A stretch of 64,000 nt of DNA from Deroplatys truncata (GCA_030765065.1 CM060986.1:74517573-74581572); one strand, 5' to 3'; positions 44,248-56,304 are shown, counted from the first letter of the stretch. Translations and numbers: made by a program. The notes: generated from the letters alone by a model not told the origin.

Positions 44248-46411
44248 GGGGACAAGGTACTCTGAAATGCTCAAACATCACATTTTTTGTTTTAGGCACT
44301 AATATGACCTCTATTATTTCCAGTTTCAGAAAATATATACTTTTTGGGGGTTAAGAGTTTTTTAAGACATTTAAGTACCATTTAAAGCTGGTCTGCATTC
44401 CTTTAAAGCTGTCATGCAACGCCCCTTTTTAGAACATTTTTGTATCTTTCAACAACGAACGACTATATCGTGCCCAGCGAACAGTTCAGCAATTAACAAA
44501 AGAGGCCAGGACCAAGAGAAGGTAATCAGAAAAGCTGGAGCAATCCAGGAATGAAGGTGCAGATGATTATGATCCTGGAATGTACTGAAGTGTGTGTCAG
44601 AATGTTAGTGTTCAAACTTTAAATTCAGTTTCCCCAAAACAACATTTTTTGGATACTTATGTATCTTTTTCTCAGAACGTATGAGAGGTAGAAAGCTGAA
44701 ATTTTCAGTACATGTATACAACACATAGTTAAATTTTCTGAATCACAATCATAATTTTATAATTTATTAAGAAAGCAACAACATTGCAAATTTTTCCTCA
44801 TTTTTACTTTTTTGACTCTACAAATACTTTTTTTTCATTTTCTATTGAACTGATATACATAACTAAATAATTGAGGTTCAGAAGATAGCTGATTATACTA
44901 AGAACAGGCATGCAAAAGTGTGATTCTGTATTGCATGTAGTATCAGAGAAAAAGCTACATGAATTCACATGTTTTAAGGGTAAATTTTATTATTTTTCTG
45001 CCGAATGAAAAACATTTTATGGACTCAACTACATAAGCTATCAATACAAACAACCACTTGAAATAATTATCATAATTTATAGAATAATTCATAAAATTTT
45101 CAGGAAAAACCACAGAGAACTTTAAGAGCAGTGGTAATTTAACACACTTAAGGTGTAATTTTCGTGTGTCCGGAGCAATGACGGAAATCTGTGTCGTATA
45201 AGACAAGACAAAACCACTCGGCCACGCACCGATCCCGTGTCTTACTTTGATCCCGAAACACACAGGAGTGCTTTCATTGAGTAGGGATAACAATGACACA
45301 TATAAATAAAACAAATGCATTTAGCCGTTTTGCACAAACATACTTATGACACATACTTTATGGAAATTAAGCTTTAAACTTATCTTGGCCTATAAATAGA
45401 GGCACGATATCACCGTTTTTTCAGCACGCAGCAACGTATTCAGATCGCTAATTGCAAAAGGAGGAATAAATGCTGCTAGTGCTAGAAAAAGCTATGAAGC
45501 TTGTGCAGTTTTTATGTCGGTCTTCGTAGTCATTATCGTTAGAGCGTTTGACTTTGGTGCTCTGTTGCATGGAGGACCGCGGGTTCGAGTTCCGCTTTGT
45601 GTTTGGTCCGTATACATGTGTGTGTGTGGGGGGGGGTAAAAGAAAACAACGAAAAAAAAACCAAAAATCACAAAAATCGGCCAAAAAAAACCACTAAGAA
45701 ACTGCATCCAAGAATAGTATCTCGTTGAAGAGGCAAATAACGAGAATGAGGGTATTTAAAAAGACCAACCCTAGAAAATTAATACAAATTCTGAAAAATA
45801 TAGGTTTTGTGGAATAATAATGCGTTTAAGAGTGAGGAGTATATTATAATGGTGGAGCCTTTAATATCATTAAGGTTCCACCCAACACAGGAGTGCACTT
45901 TTGAAATCAAAATCGCCTCTCTACGCTTAAAATTAATTTCGTTTCTTAATTTTTTCACAGCTTATTATCACTCAAATTGTTTCTTGTGGAAAGTTTTGCC
46001 AGTTATTTTGAAAATTTCGCCAAGGAGTCTTAGACGATAAAAAATAAACGTTATGCTGGAAATACAAAATATATGCGATTATAAAGAACTTTTATTAATT
46101 AAAAATATAAAAGCAAGAAGTATATACTTTTTAATTTGTTTTCTAAGGTAATTCGTATTTTATTTGAAAATCATTGGAAAAGTTTGTAAAACGGATGATA
46201 TATTTGGAACACAGTTGAAGTTTGGTACCAAAATTTTGAAAACTGCATTACAAGGAGATTTGTTTTTCAAGTCGTTAGAAAAAGGAGAAAATATTTTTTC
46301 TCAGGAACTGCTGATGAACTGATTCGAAAATTTGGAAGTTTACTATAGAATACAGCACAAATCAAACTGCATAAGAAATACAGAATTTCTAAAATCCATT
46401 GGTTGGTCCCC
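44248..46411. mobile_element. piggyBac-like TTAA element, non-autonomous
   Basis: GGGGACAAGG at the left and, read inward from the right, GGGGACCAAC form short terminal inverted repeats. Each is flanked directly by TTAA (44244-44247, 46412-46415). TTAA duplications with GC-rich short termini are the mark of piggyBac-type insertions. The 2164-bp interior is AT-rich. It has no piggyBac transposase motif in any frame (longest open frame 121 codons, 44955-45320 minus, unrecognised). It contains a tRNA-like SINE fragment. Confidence 0.6.
45525..45680 (+). repeat. tRNA-like SINE fragment inside the TTAA element
   Basis: CGTTAGAGCGTTTGACTTTG as box A region and GCGGGTTCGAGTTCCGC as box B, then a short TG/G-rich stretch and an A-rich end. 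The family is not shared with the other SINEs here. Confidence 0.5.
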
Positions 46412-46415
46412 TTAA

Positions 46416-46855
46416 CAAGAAAACAAGCAGGTGAGCATCTCCACGTTTCCGCTGCGAAATTGGATGCTGCAAGACAGCATACATGCAGCATCCCAAGAAT
46501 CTTGAGCGCCCATGTTAACTTTCTAGGATTGCGGGACACGACTCCCCCTTGCATTAAGAAGTCAGCCATTAAGCCACAGAGCACTACTGAAAAAGAAGCA
46601 TTAGTAGTTACAGAGCAGATTCAATTGCAATCTGCTATAAGCATTATGAATGTTCGTGGGAAAATATATCTTCGGATGATAAAGCTTCCTCCAACATCAG
46701 CCATGGGTGTTTGCAATATTTTGTTCTGCTCCGTCAAGGAGGTTCCAGCTACGTGGCACCAGGGCAACACAGTGGACGTATCTCTGTCGCTGTTTGGGGT
46801 GATCTTCTGGATTTCTAGATTAGGAGGAGGTCGTGTATGAAGAATATCCACTTTG
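46416..46855 (+). other. Unrecognised sequence with a 145-codon open frame
   Basis: The frame at 46403-46840 overlaps the end of the TTAA element, so its first codons come from the transposon. The remainder (for example RQHTCSIPRILSAHVNFLGL) shows no known domain. The minus strand is also open for 76 codons. It may be a gene relic or chance. Confidence 0.3.
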
Positions 46856-46857
46856 TA

Positions 46858-48624
46858 TACGAGGGGTGTTTTAAAAATAGGGTCTGTTTTGCAATAAAGT
46901 ACGAACTACTATTTTTCGATAGTTTATTTTTTACCTAAGCCTTCGAAGCTGAAGCAGTATGTTTTGAGTACCTAAAATAAAATTAAGATCGTAGGGAGAA
47001 TAAATATCAACAACAGTAAGGATAGTGTTAAATAAAACTGGAAAGCGAATGTTACTGTAAGTGGAAATAAGGGTTGAGAGAGACAGTGCCATCAGCGGCC
47101 GGAAACGGGTGGTTTTTCTCTCTATTGTTAAATGTCCCGTTAGGTTGCTGGAACGCAGAGGTGTAGAAAAGGGTCAATGTTCGCCAAAAGCCAGATAGCC
47201 TTACGTCCCCAAATAAAGAAGCTAGAAATCAGGCGATAGTGGAATGGGGAGATATAGAACGTTTGAAACAGAGAAACAGAAAAGTTTACACACTTGGCCG
47301 TTGTAGCTCCTGGGAGATGTTTGTTAGAAAATGTGTAGGAGAGTTTAGAATACACACTTGGTCGTGGTAGTTCCTTAGAGATGGTTGTCAGAAGAGTTTA
47401 GAATACACACTTGGCTGTTGTAGCTCCTTGGAGATGTTTGTTAGAAAATGTGTAGGAGAGTTTAGAATACACACTTGGTCGTGGTAGTTCCTTAGAGATG
47501 GTTGTCAGAAGAGTTTAGAATACATACTTGGCTGTTGTAGCTCCTTGGAGATGTTTGTTAGAAAATGTGTAGGAGAGTTTAGAATACACACTTGGTCGTG
47601 GTAGTTCCTTAGAGATGGTTGTCAGAAGAGTTTAGAATACACACTTGGCTGTTGTAGCTCCTTGGAGATGTTTGTTAGAAAATGTGTAGGAGAGTTTAGA
47701 ATACCCACTTGGCTGTGGTAGTTCCTTGGAGATGGTCGTTAGAGCATGTGTCGGCGGATAGGTGCGATGATATGAAACGTAACAGTAAGGAAAGGTGTGC
47801 GTGTGTCGAAGTAATAGCAGGAATCAAATGTTAAAACGGTGACGGTAAATAAACGAGTAGGAAAACAAACAGTCGTATTCACCACTAACCCGAGATCCAA
47901 GATCCATGCAAAGAACCCTGAGCTAGTACCGAACCGGGACCATTCCTACAAATCCTGTACCGCAGAACCGACATACCACCGCAAATTGCCGCCCTAACGC
48001 GGGGCCCACAATCAACAAGAAGAAATGCCACCGCAAACCTTACACTATTTTTCTACCAGTTATCAACGTTTTTCGAACATTTGTCTTAGCGTAGCATCCG
48101 GCAGTCCATCTAGGAAACGTGCAGCTGTTTCTGGGGTTAAATTTTGCTGTATTGCAAATTAACTGTGATAATCTCTTAGGGGACATTTGCGGCACATAGA
48201 TGAAAGCTTCTTGAAGGAAATAAATAATGAGTGGTATTTAGGTTAACATCACATTAACTTGCAGATTCACAATTGCTTCCTTTAAGCTACTCTCTGATGA
48301 AGATTTGACTTCGGACCACTAGTTTGAATCCTCTCCTGAAACCAACGATACGAATAACTCAATTTCTTCTGCGATAGAATCTTAGACACAGAAAAATGCA
48401 TCTCATAAACTGTAGGATTGTTTTATGGACTGGCGGGACAAACTTCTATTAAGAGGATCCACTACAATTGATTCTACACCGGAATGATAACTTAATTGAT
48501 TGTGAAAACTGTGTGAAAAGAAAGCTTAAGACACATACAGTTGAATAAAAAGTTAGTTAACCAAAATATTCAGCAGTTCTTATTTTATTGCATAACGGAT
48601 CCTACTTTAAAAACATCCCTCGTA
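46858..48624. mobile_element. Mariner-like element with internal minisatellite
   Basis: The left end is TACGAGGGGTGTTTTAAAAA and the right end, read inward, TACGAGGGATGTTTTTAAAG. The inverted match extends about 55 bp (shared TGCAATAAA). TA at 46856-46857 and 48625-48626 is the target duplication. The length, 1767 bp, includes about 460 bp of minisatellite. No transposase motif could be read confidently inside. Confidence 0.75.
47285..47750 (+). repeat. 117-bp minisatellite of alternating 64- and 53-bp subunits
   Basis: The phrase CTTGGCYGTTGTAGCTCC falls at 47293, 47410, 47527 and 47644, an exact 117-bp period for four units. Each unit is two related subunits. One has GATGTTTGTTAGAAAATGTG; the other has GATGGTTGTCAGAAGAG and lacks 11 bp. 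A fifth, partial unit ends near 47750. Units 2 and 3 are nearly identical, so expansion is recent. Confidence 0.9.
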
Positions 48625-48639
48625 TAATAATTTTGTAAT

Positions 48640-49190
48640 ACTTTTACAAACTTTTGGGAACTGCTTTCTTGCACCAAAACAAGAAACAAAATCTATATAA
48701 ACACATGTTCAAAAATTCTTCGTTATATCTCAACCCAGAAACTCATAGCAAATTTTCAAAAATTCCTCCGCTTGCTTCTACACTTACTTGCACGCGTATT
48801 ATCGAAACACCATCGAAGTGTCCACTGGTTTCGTAGGCTTCCATGATAAGTTGATGAAATGTCTCTGCGTTAGGAATGTCAGCTGCTTATCCATTTGTTT
48901 TAGGTGGACACTCAGACAGAAATTCAAAGAATTGATATCAGGGAAATATGCAGGCCTTGGAACCGGTTCTCCTTTCTTTATCCATCTGCCAGGATATGGT
49001 AGACATTAACCAGTGCATCTCGAATAACGTGACAAAAATGTACTGGAGCTCCATCATGAATAGAACACATCCTTCATTTTGTTTGCAGAGAAACATCCTG
49101 TAACAAGTCTGGAAGAGTGGTGCAGAGGCCTGCACAGTGAAGGCAATCTGCAATCGTGCAAGCAGCGGGAGCGAGGGCAGAACCGCCACA
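48640..49190 (-). pseudogene. DUF4817-type mariner-like transposase, C-terminal half relic
   Basis: Reading the minus strand in shifting frames: CLFMMELQY and the overlapping HDGAP-like block near 49040-49070; FCHVIRDALV-like residues; then RFQGLHISLISILLNFCLSV at the position of the usual SPDLN..NFF.W block; then LTQRHFINLSWKPTKPVDTS near 48830-48860. Order and spacing match the C-terminal half of the transposase at 0.9-2.2 kb. It is heavily frameshifted and lies just outside the right TIR of the neighbouring element. Confidence 0.6.
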
Positions 49191-49530
49191 TCGATCCTGG
49201 CTATCGCAGTGAATCATAAAACTAAGTGTACATAATCTTTTGTGTTTAGTATGAATTCAAACACTGCGGATAATTTGATGGGAAGACCCTAGAAGTCTCT
49301 AACCCAAAGATACAATGTAGAAAACAGATACTTTTTCACCAATTAGATGAGAGATTAAAATATCACATGGTATTTTCAGGGGCAGAAAGAAGGATAAGTA
49401 AATCGTCGCTATACACACAAACATGCAAGTACCCAGATTCTATCGTAGGAAAGGATCAAAGGAAAATGACGGGGGGCCTTTAGCAAACTAGGTAAGTAAT
49501 AAAGAACAATACAATATCTTGATGATGATT
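49191..49530. other. Unassigned sequence
   Basis: Nothing recognised. Confidence 0.35.
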
Positions 49531-49534
49531 ACGA

Positions 49535-49700
49535 TCATAAACCAGGCCTAGGAATGTTTAAGCATTAAAGCCAGGACAAAAGGCACTGAAGTTGAATGTT
49601 ACCGGACGCAGGTTACAAACCACCCCACCCCTGTACAGCCTGTTGGCGTTTGTAGACAGCACTCACCAGACCGTGTTTATCTGCCCGTCAGTGACTCATA
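49535..49700 (-). repeat. Low-copy dispersed repeat, sister of 7.8 kb
   Basis: It contains AGACAGCACTCACCAGACCG and AAGCCAGGACAAAAGGCACTG, the complements of blocks at 7806-7985. Confidence 0.6.
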
Positions 49701-50044
49701 CCGCTGTTGTTTACATTCTTTGCATTGATATAGTGATTTGAGTGTGGATAATTTGAGACCAACTACTAAATAATTCCTATGCCTGATAATAACAATAACG
49801 GGAATAATCATGATAATGATAGTTGTAGTAATATCACTAATATACAGAAGGGAAAATACTTGTTATTTTCATTACCGTTTTCATTTACTCTCTATATATA
49901 TATATATATATTTGTTTATTTCGATGCATTTTTCACCACTTCCTTCCATAGGACATCATAATTCTTAGTGTCAGTTATTCTTGTATGTAAATGTACTCAT
50001 AAAGTTTATTAATAACTTTAGTTGAAAACAAAATAAAAATGTTA

Positions 50045-50672
50045 TGTTACACTCATATGTCTTTCTCTGCCTATTCTTCCACAAACTGTTCTTACAAAAA
50101 CTTATATTTCTATCTACCTCATGTTAATCGAATAAACGTTTACAGAAATGGTTTCATTACGTGCATACTTCGTTGTAGGTGAAAGGGAAAGAGATACAGG
50201 AGGCTGCTGAAGCGAGTCATAAAAGCGATAAAAAGCAGGTGGTATTAGCTGGCTTTGAAATTTCATCCTGTATAAGAAACGAATGACAACTTATAACTTT
50301 AAAAATATTTCGAAGATCCAAACCAATAATAACGAATACTTCGAAAATTGTCAATGCTGCAAAAAAAAAAAGAATTATTTGGCATAAATTGTATGTTAAC
50401 ATCATTGAAACAAATAAAAAATAACGAAAAGTGTTCCTTTTCCTTGGAAGATGCTGAACTTAAACAAGAAGTTTGGTATTTATGCAACATTTCGTTTTTG
50501 AGTTGTCATTCAGGGACACACGTATGTATACAGTCATCTTGTTTTAAAAATGACTTTTCTTGGATTCAGGGGGGCTCGAAACGTCTATTTTTGGTGAAAT
50601 CTCGATATCGAATTTTTACGTAGAATACAATACTTCCTCTACTTGCTATAAGCAAGTGATGGGGAAACTAAA
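50045..50672 (-). repeat. Family A copy, diverged
   Basis: From GTTACACTCATATGTC through CTTGGAAGATGCTGAAC, GAAGTTTGGTATTTATGC and TGGTGAAATCTCGATATCG to GCTATAAGCAAGTGATG. A deletion removes part of the centre. The microsatellite is reduced to ACACACGTATGTATAC. Confidence 0.75.
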
Positions 50673-51999
50673 AAGTTGTTTGAAATAAAACACCATTGTG
50701 GACATATCCAGTAATGCCCTCATAGATTATGGGACACACCTTAAAGGCCTTTATTCACGAAATTATGCTGAACTCCTGTCTTTCACTTTTTTCTGTTCTC
50801 AAGCACAGCAATGCTTAGGGGCAGCTTTTTTGGACATACTATGGTGGAACATACAGTGATGCAACAAAAACAGGGAAGCTGTAGACAGCATAAACCTATA
50901 CATGCGAACCAACTTATTGTACCATATGTATGTGCAACATGCTGGAGTACTAGTTAACTATTATTTGAAGAAAGTAAGTTTAGGCATAAAACAAGCAGAA
51001 CGTATCGTATAGGAACTCAGAAAAAAAAACGGTTGTCTCTCATTGACCGTCACTGGTACCGTGGACTAGCTTCTAGTGAAAGATAGGACAGAAAGTTGTG
51101 ACCTGAATACATTAAAACGCATTTTTCAAGTGTTGTCGATATATGAGCAGACACCACAGATAGTTATCAAGGGCAGGATCTCTCTCGGAAACGGTGTGAG
51201 CCCTGCAAAGAATCACAGGTAATCAGTGGTAGCAATAACCGTCATAGAAAAGTATGCACAACTAGGTGGAAGGCGGTAAACAACCTCGCTCATTAACAGA
51301 GGAGGAGATCAATTCCCAGAGGAAAATGGCGGTGATATTATTGGGGATTAAGATGTTCCCAAAAGCCGTACCCTGCCCATTGACACCATCTTAATTATAC
51401 TTCTCAGAGCTTTGTTGAAAGAAATACTTCCGAGGACTCCGAGTTTGCACTCCTAGAAGCGTGCGTGCGATACATTCTGAAAAATCAATTCTAGAGTTCT
51501 AGAGAGGCTGGCATAAGCGATATTATACTGAGAAGATGAACCTTTCGACTAGATAACAAATTATGCAATTATGTAGGGCAAAAATAAAGTGTAAATAAAT
51601 ATAGAAAGCCTCGTACGCAAACGATGATAATGGTGTTGGTGATAGTAACAATAGTTAGATATAGTAAAACAGTGGATAAACGAAAGACCCTTTTTGAAGT
51701 TAAGAACTACACAGTATAGGCAGAAGAGCAAAGCATTACCTTAAAAATAACTATTACATTTAAAACTCCAAATCTGACTTCAAATGTTCTAAAAATTCTG
51801 CTTTCATTTGTAGTAGGTTGTTTTTTAGGAGTTGTATTGTATTTCGACTGTTGGGGAGCCGAACACTTGAAGTAGTTGGAACCGTACGTATGGTAAAACA
51901 TTTCAGGTAGCCTTCGCCCCAAGTTTAAAAATATTAACTTTGTATTTTTACTGTTTCTTTAAATATTATATATTTAGGTTTGCCTCGGCTGCATCAGTA
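50673..51999. other. Unassigned sequence
   Basis: No domain or repeat recognised. Confidence 0.35.
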
Positions 52000-52003
52000 T
52001 TAT

Positions 52004-52514
52004 TGTTGGAGACATGAATCTCTTTGCAGGGAATGATGAGGCTAAGAATTTAGACTTACACAGATTATAATTTTTTTACTTTACTCCTTTTATTAATCCT
52101 TGACACGATTTAAATAACACTTCACTGATATAAAGAGCTGTGAGATTATTTATTAATTACTTGCACTTTTTAACACGTAAACTATTTTTTGTCTCACACT
52201 GAATACGTATTAAACTTCTCAAGGACGCGTCTCGCGTCCGGTTAGGAACGCTGTCTACTAGCAACTGACTTCTGAATTTGTACAATTTGCCCTCTTTCAG
52301 TTTATGATTGGCTATTCCTACTCCAATAGTATACTTTTTTTTAACTTAAGCTTTTTTCTGGTTGTTGATTGGCTATTTTATAAACTGTCTCATAAATTAC
52401 ATTATTGTTACTCCAAGAATTACCAGTAGCATTATTAAACTTTCTAATTCATTATTGCCTTAAGGTTACCTCATTGGTAGCAATTTTTAACCTATTATTC
52501 TCACAGCTCCTACA
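52004..52514 (-). mobile_element. Solo LTR with TTAT target duplication
   Basis: On the minus strand it starts TGTAGGAGCTGTGAGAAT and ends GTCTCCAACA. TTAT (plus strand) lies directly outside both ends, at 52000-52003 and 52515-52518. The minus strand shows a promoter-like order: CCAAT-type boxes (ATAGCCAATCAAC, AATAGCCAATCAT), a TATA-like TTTATAAAATAG between them and the start, a GC-rich CGGACGCGAGACGCG patch, then a GGATTAATAAAAGG polyadenylation signal. It is 511 bp, with no internal domain left. Ty3/Gypsy is the likely superfamily from the 4-bp duplication. Confidence 0.75.
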
Positions 52515-52764
52515 TTATCAAATTACGTAATACATTCATATAACATTATTAAACATGTATATAATAATATAAACATTAATACAATGACTGTTATATACAT
52601 TATTATGTTATTTTATACACATATTGCTTTAAGGCGAGCTGTTATTATTTTATATGATACATATAATTTGACTGAAATCATTTAAGTGTTAAAAGTACTG
52701 CCTCACACTGTGTTCTATTGTTTCACGTGTTAAGCTTTCCACTTATTTTAAAAACGAGTTGCCA

Positions 52765-53025
52765 TTGATGCCATTGATTGGTCTTCTCACGGTTTTCCTC
52801 GGTCGCTAGGATTAAATGATTTGATCCGCGGATATTCATATCATCCCTTTCATCACTACATTTTTGCCTTTCTTTCTTCTTCATCGCTATACCAGACATT
52901 GGGCTGATCACCCATCTGGATATGCTATGATCTAGGGTTTACTTGCTCCTCGACAAGCTACTGACCCAAGGCACTGACTTGTAAGTCCTTGGGGGTGTAA
53001 GTACTACAAAGAGTTAAAGAAGAAG
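52765..53025 (+). repeat. SINE-B body fragment, head missing
   Basis: TTCTCACGGTTTTCCTCGG, ATTGGGCTGATCACCCATC and GGCACTGACTTGTAAGTCC follow the body of the copy at 17827-18177 in order. The tRNA-related head is absent. Confidence 0.65.
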
Positions 53026-53299
53026 AATGTAATCATTGCCGTTTAAGATATTAAACGTGGATTGTTTAGTGATATACGTCATAATGAAGTGGTGCTATCC
53101 ATAGCTGAATGTATTTGAATCGAGCCTAAAGGATTTCGAATTTTGTTAGCTAAAAGGAACTGGAGAGGTTTCCGGTTTGAATATGCATGTAGCATGTAAT
53201 AGTTTTTTCTCAAAATTTTGATTATTTATAGTGTTAAACTTTGCGGGAACTGTCATGATTTCGACAATACCGTACATCAAGGGGCAAAAATGCCTTTCT

Positions 53300-53610
53300 T
53301 CCTCGAATCATCAAATATGCAACCACATGCAGCGTATAGAAAACAAATGAATAGACGGCTAGAAAACGAGTGGCGCCTGCGAGTCACACTGCCTCGCGAG
53401 TCCCGTTTTCGCCACCACTTCCATACACCAACACAGTGCAGGCGAGAATGCCCTATTCCGAAGCACTAAATATGCAACACGCATAGCACTTTTTTTTAAA
53501 ATCAGTATGTAGAAAGCAATTGGACAGCCAAGCCAAAGAGGGAGGAGCACTGTAAATCCAAATGACTCGCGAGTCCCGTTTTCACCACTCCTGCACTAAT
53601 ACAAATAAAA
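53300..53610 (+). repeat. Two-unit diverged direct repeat
   Basis: AAATATGCAAC, CTCGCGAGTCCCGTTTTC and CACCAC occur in order near 53312-53420 and again near 53467-53590, with indels between units. The repeated CGCGAG palindromes are the best-kept part. An 83-codon frame at 53218-53469 crosses the first unit and is probably fortuitous. Confidence 0.55.
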
Positions 53611-54180
53611 TCTACATCTCACTAAAATCATGCACTTTTTTGGGCGTGGTAACTAAAACTGGCGATGTAATGTTTAATTATTATGAAATTTATTTTATTG
53701 GGAGGATTAGAAGATAAAGGGGAGTTATATGATCCATATTTAATGATTAAGCGATTAAATTACCTTAGGGGTAACAGCATAACTCCTTTTAAGAGTTGAT
53801 ATCGAACATATGTTTTGTTTTCCTACTGTACATGTAACCAGTCCATATTGCGTAATTTGAGATTATTTGTAGTCAAAATAGTTATCGTGAATGAGTTCCG
53901 AAACAGAAGAATCATTTTAATATGAATTCTATAATATATATAAGGGGTTATGTGAAGTTGTAATGGGGAGAGAAACCCATTTTTCCGTATCTATTGGAAG
54001 TTTCTACTTTCAAAGTGTGTCTCGTCTACTTGGGTCTGGAGTACCTACTAATTAAGTATTTACAGCGGTGTAAGGATAACCAACCGGGACACTAGTGAAT
54101 GTGGTGAAGTTCAATTCCTTGTTTTATTAACTTTAGAATTTTCTGTATTTTTGAATACTCAAATCCAAAATCAATATAGA
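53611..54180. other. Unassigned AT-rich sequence
   Basis: Nothing recognised. Confidence 0.35.
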
Positions 54181-54410
54181 AAAAAATCTGATGTGTTACA
54201 CTCACATGACTTTCTCTACTCTTCTACAAACTATTTTTAAAAACGCTTATTCTCCATATGCTTCATGTTAATCGAGATATCGAGATGTTAATCTTATTGC
54301 TAATTTTCTTGTAGGTGCAAGGGGAATATGGTAGGTTTTAAACTATAGTGAAATTTTAAGAGCTGGTTGCTATGTGGTGTATTCCATTCTCTTTGCATTG
54401 CCAAGACAAA
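54181..54410 (-). repeat. Family A, 3'-end unit of a tandem cluster
   Basis: The terminal 230 bp, from AAATCTGATGTGTTACACTC to TTTGCATTGCCAAGAC, are followed at once by the same terminus of the next copy. Confidence 0.85.
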
Positions 54411-55294
54411 AAATCTGATGTTTTACACTCACATGACTTTCTCTACTCTTGTACAAACTATTTCTTCAAACGCTTATTCTCCATATGCTTCATGTTAATC
54501 GAGATATCGATATGTCAATCTTATTGCTAATTTTCTTGTAGGTGCAAGGGGAATATGGTAGCTTTTAAGCGATGGTCAAATATTTTAACGCTGGTTGCTA
54601 TGCGGAGTATTCCATTCTCTTTGCATGTCCAGGATATAAAAAAATGAATAACGAATTTGAGAAAAAGTATAAGTATTGGAAAATTTAAGGGAATAACAAG
54701 CAATATCTCGAAAACGGTTCACTCAACAAAAAATATGCACACAACATAAACTGTGTATTTTAACGCGATCTACATTTTCTGTGTAGTAAAATTTTGTCTA
54801 TCTCTTATGGTTTACCAGTTATGCAAAAGTCGTTCAGAATGAAGAACACTTTTGGAGACATTCCCAGAAAATTCGAGATATACATTTCATTTGTCATGAA
54901 AACATCTTAAACATATGATATTTTAATCGAAATCGTTAGAGCCATTTTTGAGAAAATTAAAATTTTCGAAAAATGTTCCATGTAAAGGGTATCCTGGGGT
55001 GGGGGGATTTTCTTGAAAACCTTCGTGTCGCATCCCTGGAAGATACTGAACCTAAATACCAAGTTTGGTGTTTATCCGAATGTTCGTTTCTGAGTTATGC
55101 TGTTCACAGACACACAGACACACATACAGACACACACACACACACACGAACACACACACGGACATGTTTCCAAAAATGCTTTTTTTGGATTCAGGGAGTC
55201 TCAAAACATGTATTTCCGGTGAAATCTCGGTATCGAATTTTTGGGTGGAATACAATACTTCCCCTACTTACTATACGTAGTAGAGAAAGTAAAA
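54411..55294 (-). mobile_element. Family A, full-length copy
   Basis: 884 bp, complete from TCTGATGTTTTACACTCAC to GTAGTAGAGAAAGTAAAAA. The microsatellite at about 55108-55160 mixes CA and GACA units. The next copy starts directly after the A-run. Confidence 0.85.
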
Positions 55295-56178
55295 AATCTG
55301 ATGTGTTACACTCACATGACTTTCTCTACTCTTGTACAATCTAATTTTACAAACGCCTTTTCTCCATATACTTCATGTTAATCGAGATATCGAGATGTCA
55401 ATCTTATTGGTAATTTTCTTGTAGATGCAAGGGAAATATGGTAGCTTTTAAGCGATAGTCAAATGTTTTAACGCTGGTTGCTATGTGGCGCATTCCATTC
55501 TCTTTGCATGTCCAGGACATAAAAAAAATGAATAACGCATTTGAGAAAAAGTACAAGTATTGGAAAATTTAAGGAAATAACAAGCAATATCTCGAAAACC
55601 GTTCACTCAACAAAAGAAATGTATATGACATAAGTTGTGTATTTTAACGCGATCTACATTTTTTGTGTAGTAAAATTTTGTCTATCTCTTATGGTTTACC
55701 AGTTATGCAAAAGTCGTTCACAATGAAGAATACTTTTGGAGACATTCCCAGAAAATTCGAGATATACATTTCATTTCTCATGACATTATCCTAAACATAT
55801 GATATTTTCATCAAAATCGTTAGAGCCATTTTTGAGAAAATTAAAATTTTCGAAAAATGTTCCATGTAAAGGGTAGTCTGGGGTGGGGGGATTTTCTTGA
55901 AAGCCTTCGTGTCGCATCCCTGGAAGATACTGAACCTAAATACCAAGTTTGGTGCTTATCCGATTGTTCGTTTATGAGTTATGCTGTTCACAGACACACA
56001 CACACACACACACACAGACACACACACACACAGACACACACACGGACATGTTTCCAAAAATGCTTTTTTTGGATTCAGGAGGTCTCAAAACATGTATTTC
56101 CGGTGAAATCTCGGTATCGAATTTTTGGGTGGAATGCAATACTTCCCCATCTTACTATACGTAATAGAGAAAGTAAAA
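55295..56178 (-). mobile_element. Family A, full-length copy, head-to-tail with previous
   Basis: 884 bp, very similar to its left neighbour. It differs mainly at the microsatellite (about 55994-56043, longer CA runs). The junction is a single shared A-run, with no intervening genomic DNA. Confidence 0.85.
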
Positions 56179-56304
56179 ACGAATACCTAACGAATTTGAG
56201 AAAATGTATAAGTATTGGAAAATTTAAAGGAATTATCTAGAAAATGGTTCACTCAACAAAAAAATGTATATGACATAAATTGTGTATTTTAACCCGATCT
56301 ACAT
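56179..56304 (-). repeat. Family A internal fragment
   Basis: ACGAATTTGAGAAAATGTAT through AACCCGATCTACATTTT is an internal 125 bp of the element, joined to the end of the previous copy and to the start of an opposite-sense copy. Confidence 0.8.

Noticed and set aside
47285..47750. CRISPR-like array
   Set aside because: Repeats are tandem with no unique spacers, and the host is a eukaryote.
54973..55344. Conserved 70-130 codon frames starting MFHVKG in many family A copies
   Set aside because: They recur only because the DNA element recurs; the reverse strand is open too, the frame runs through the microsatellite, and frame and length change between copies.
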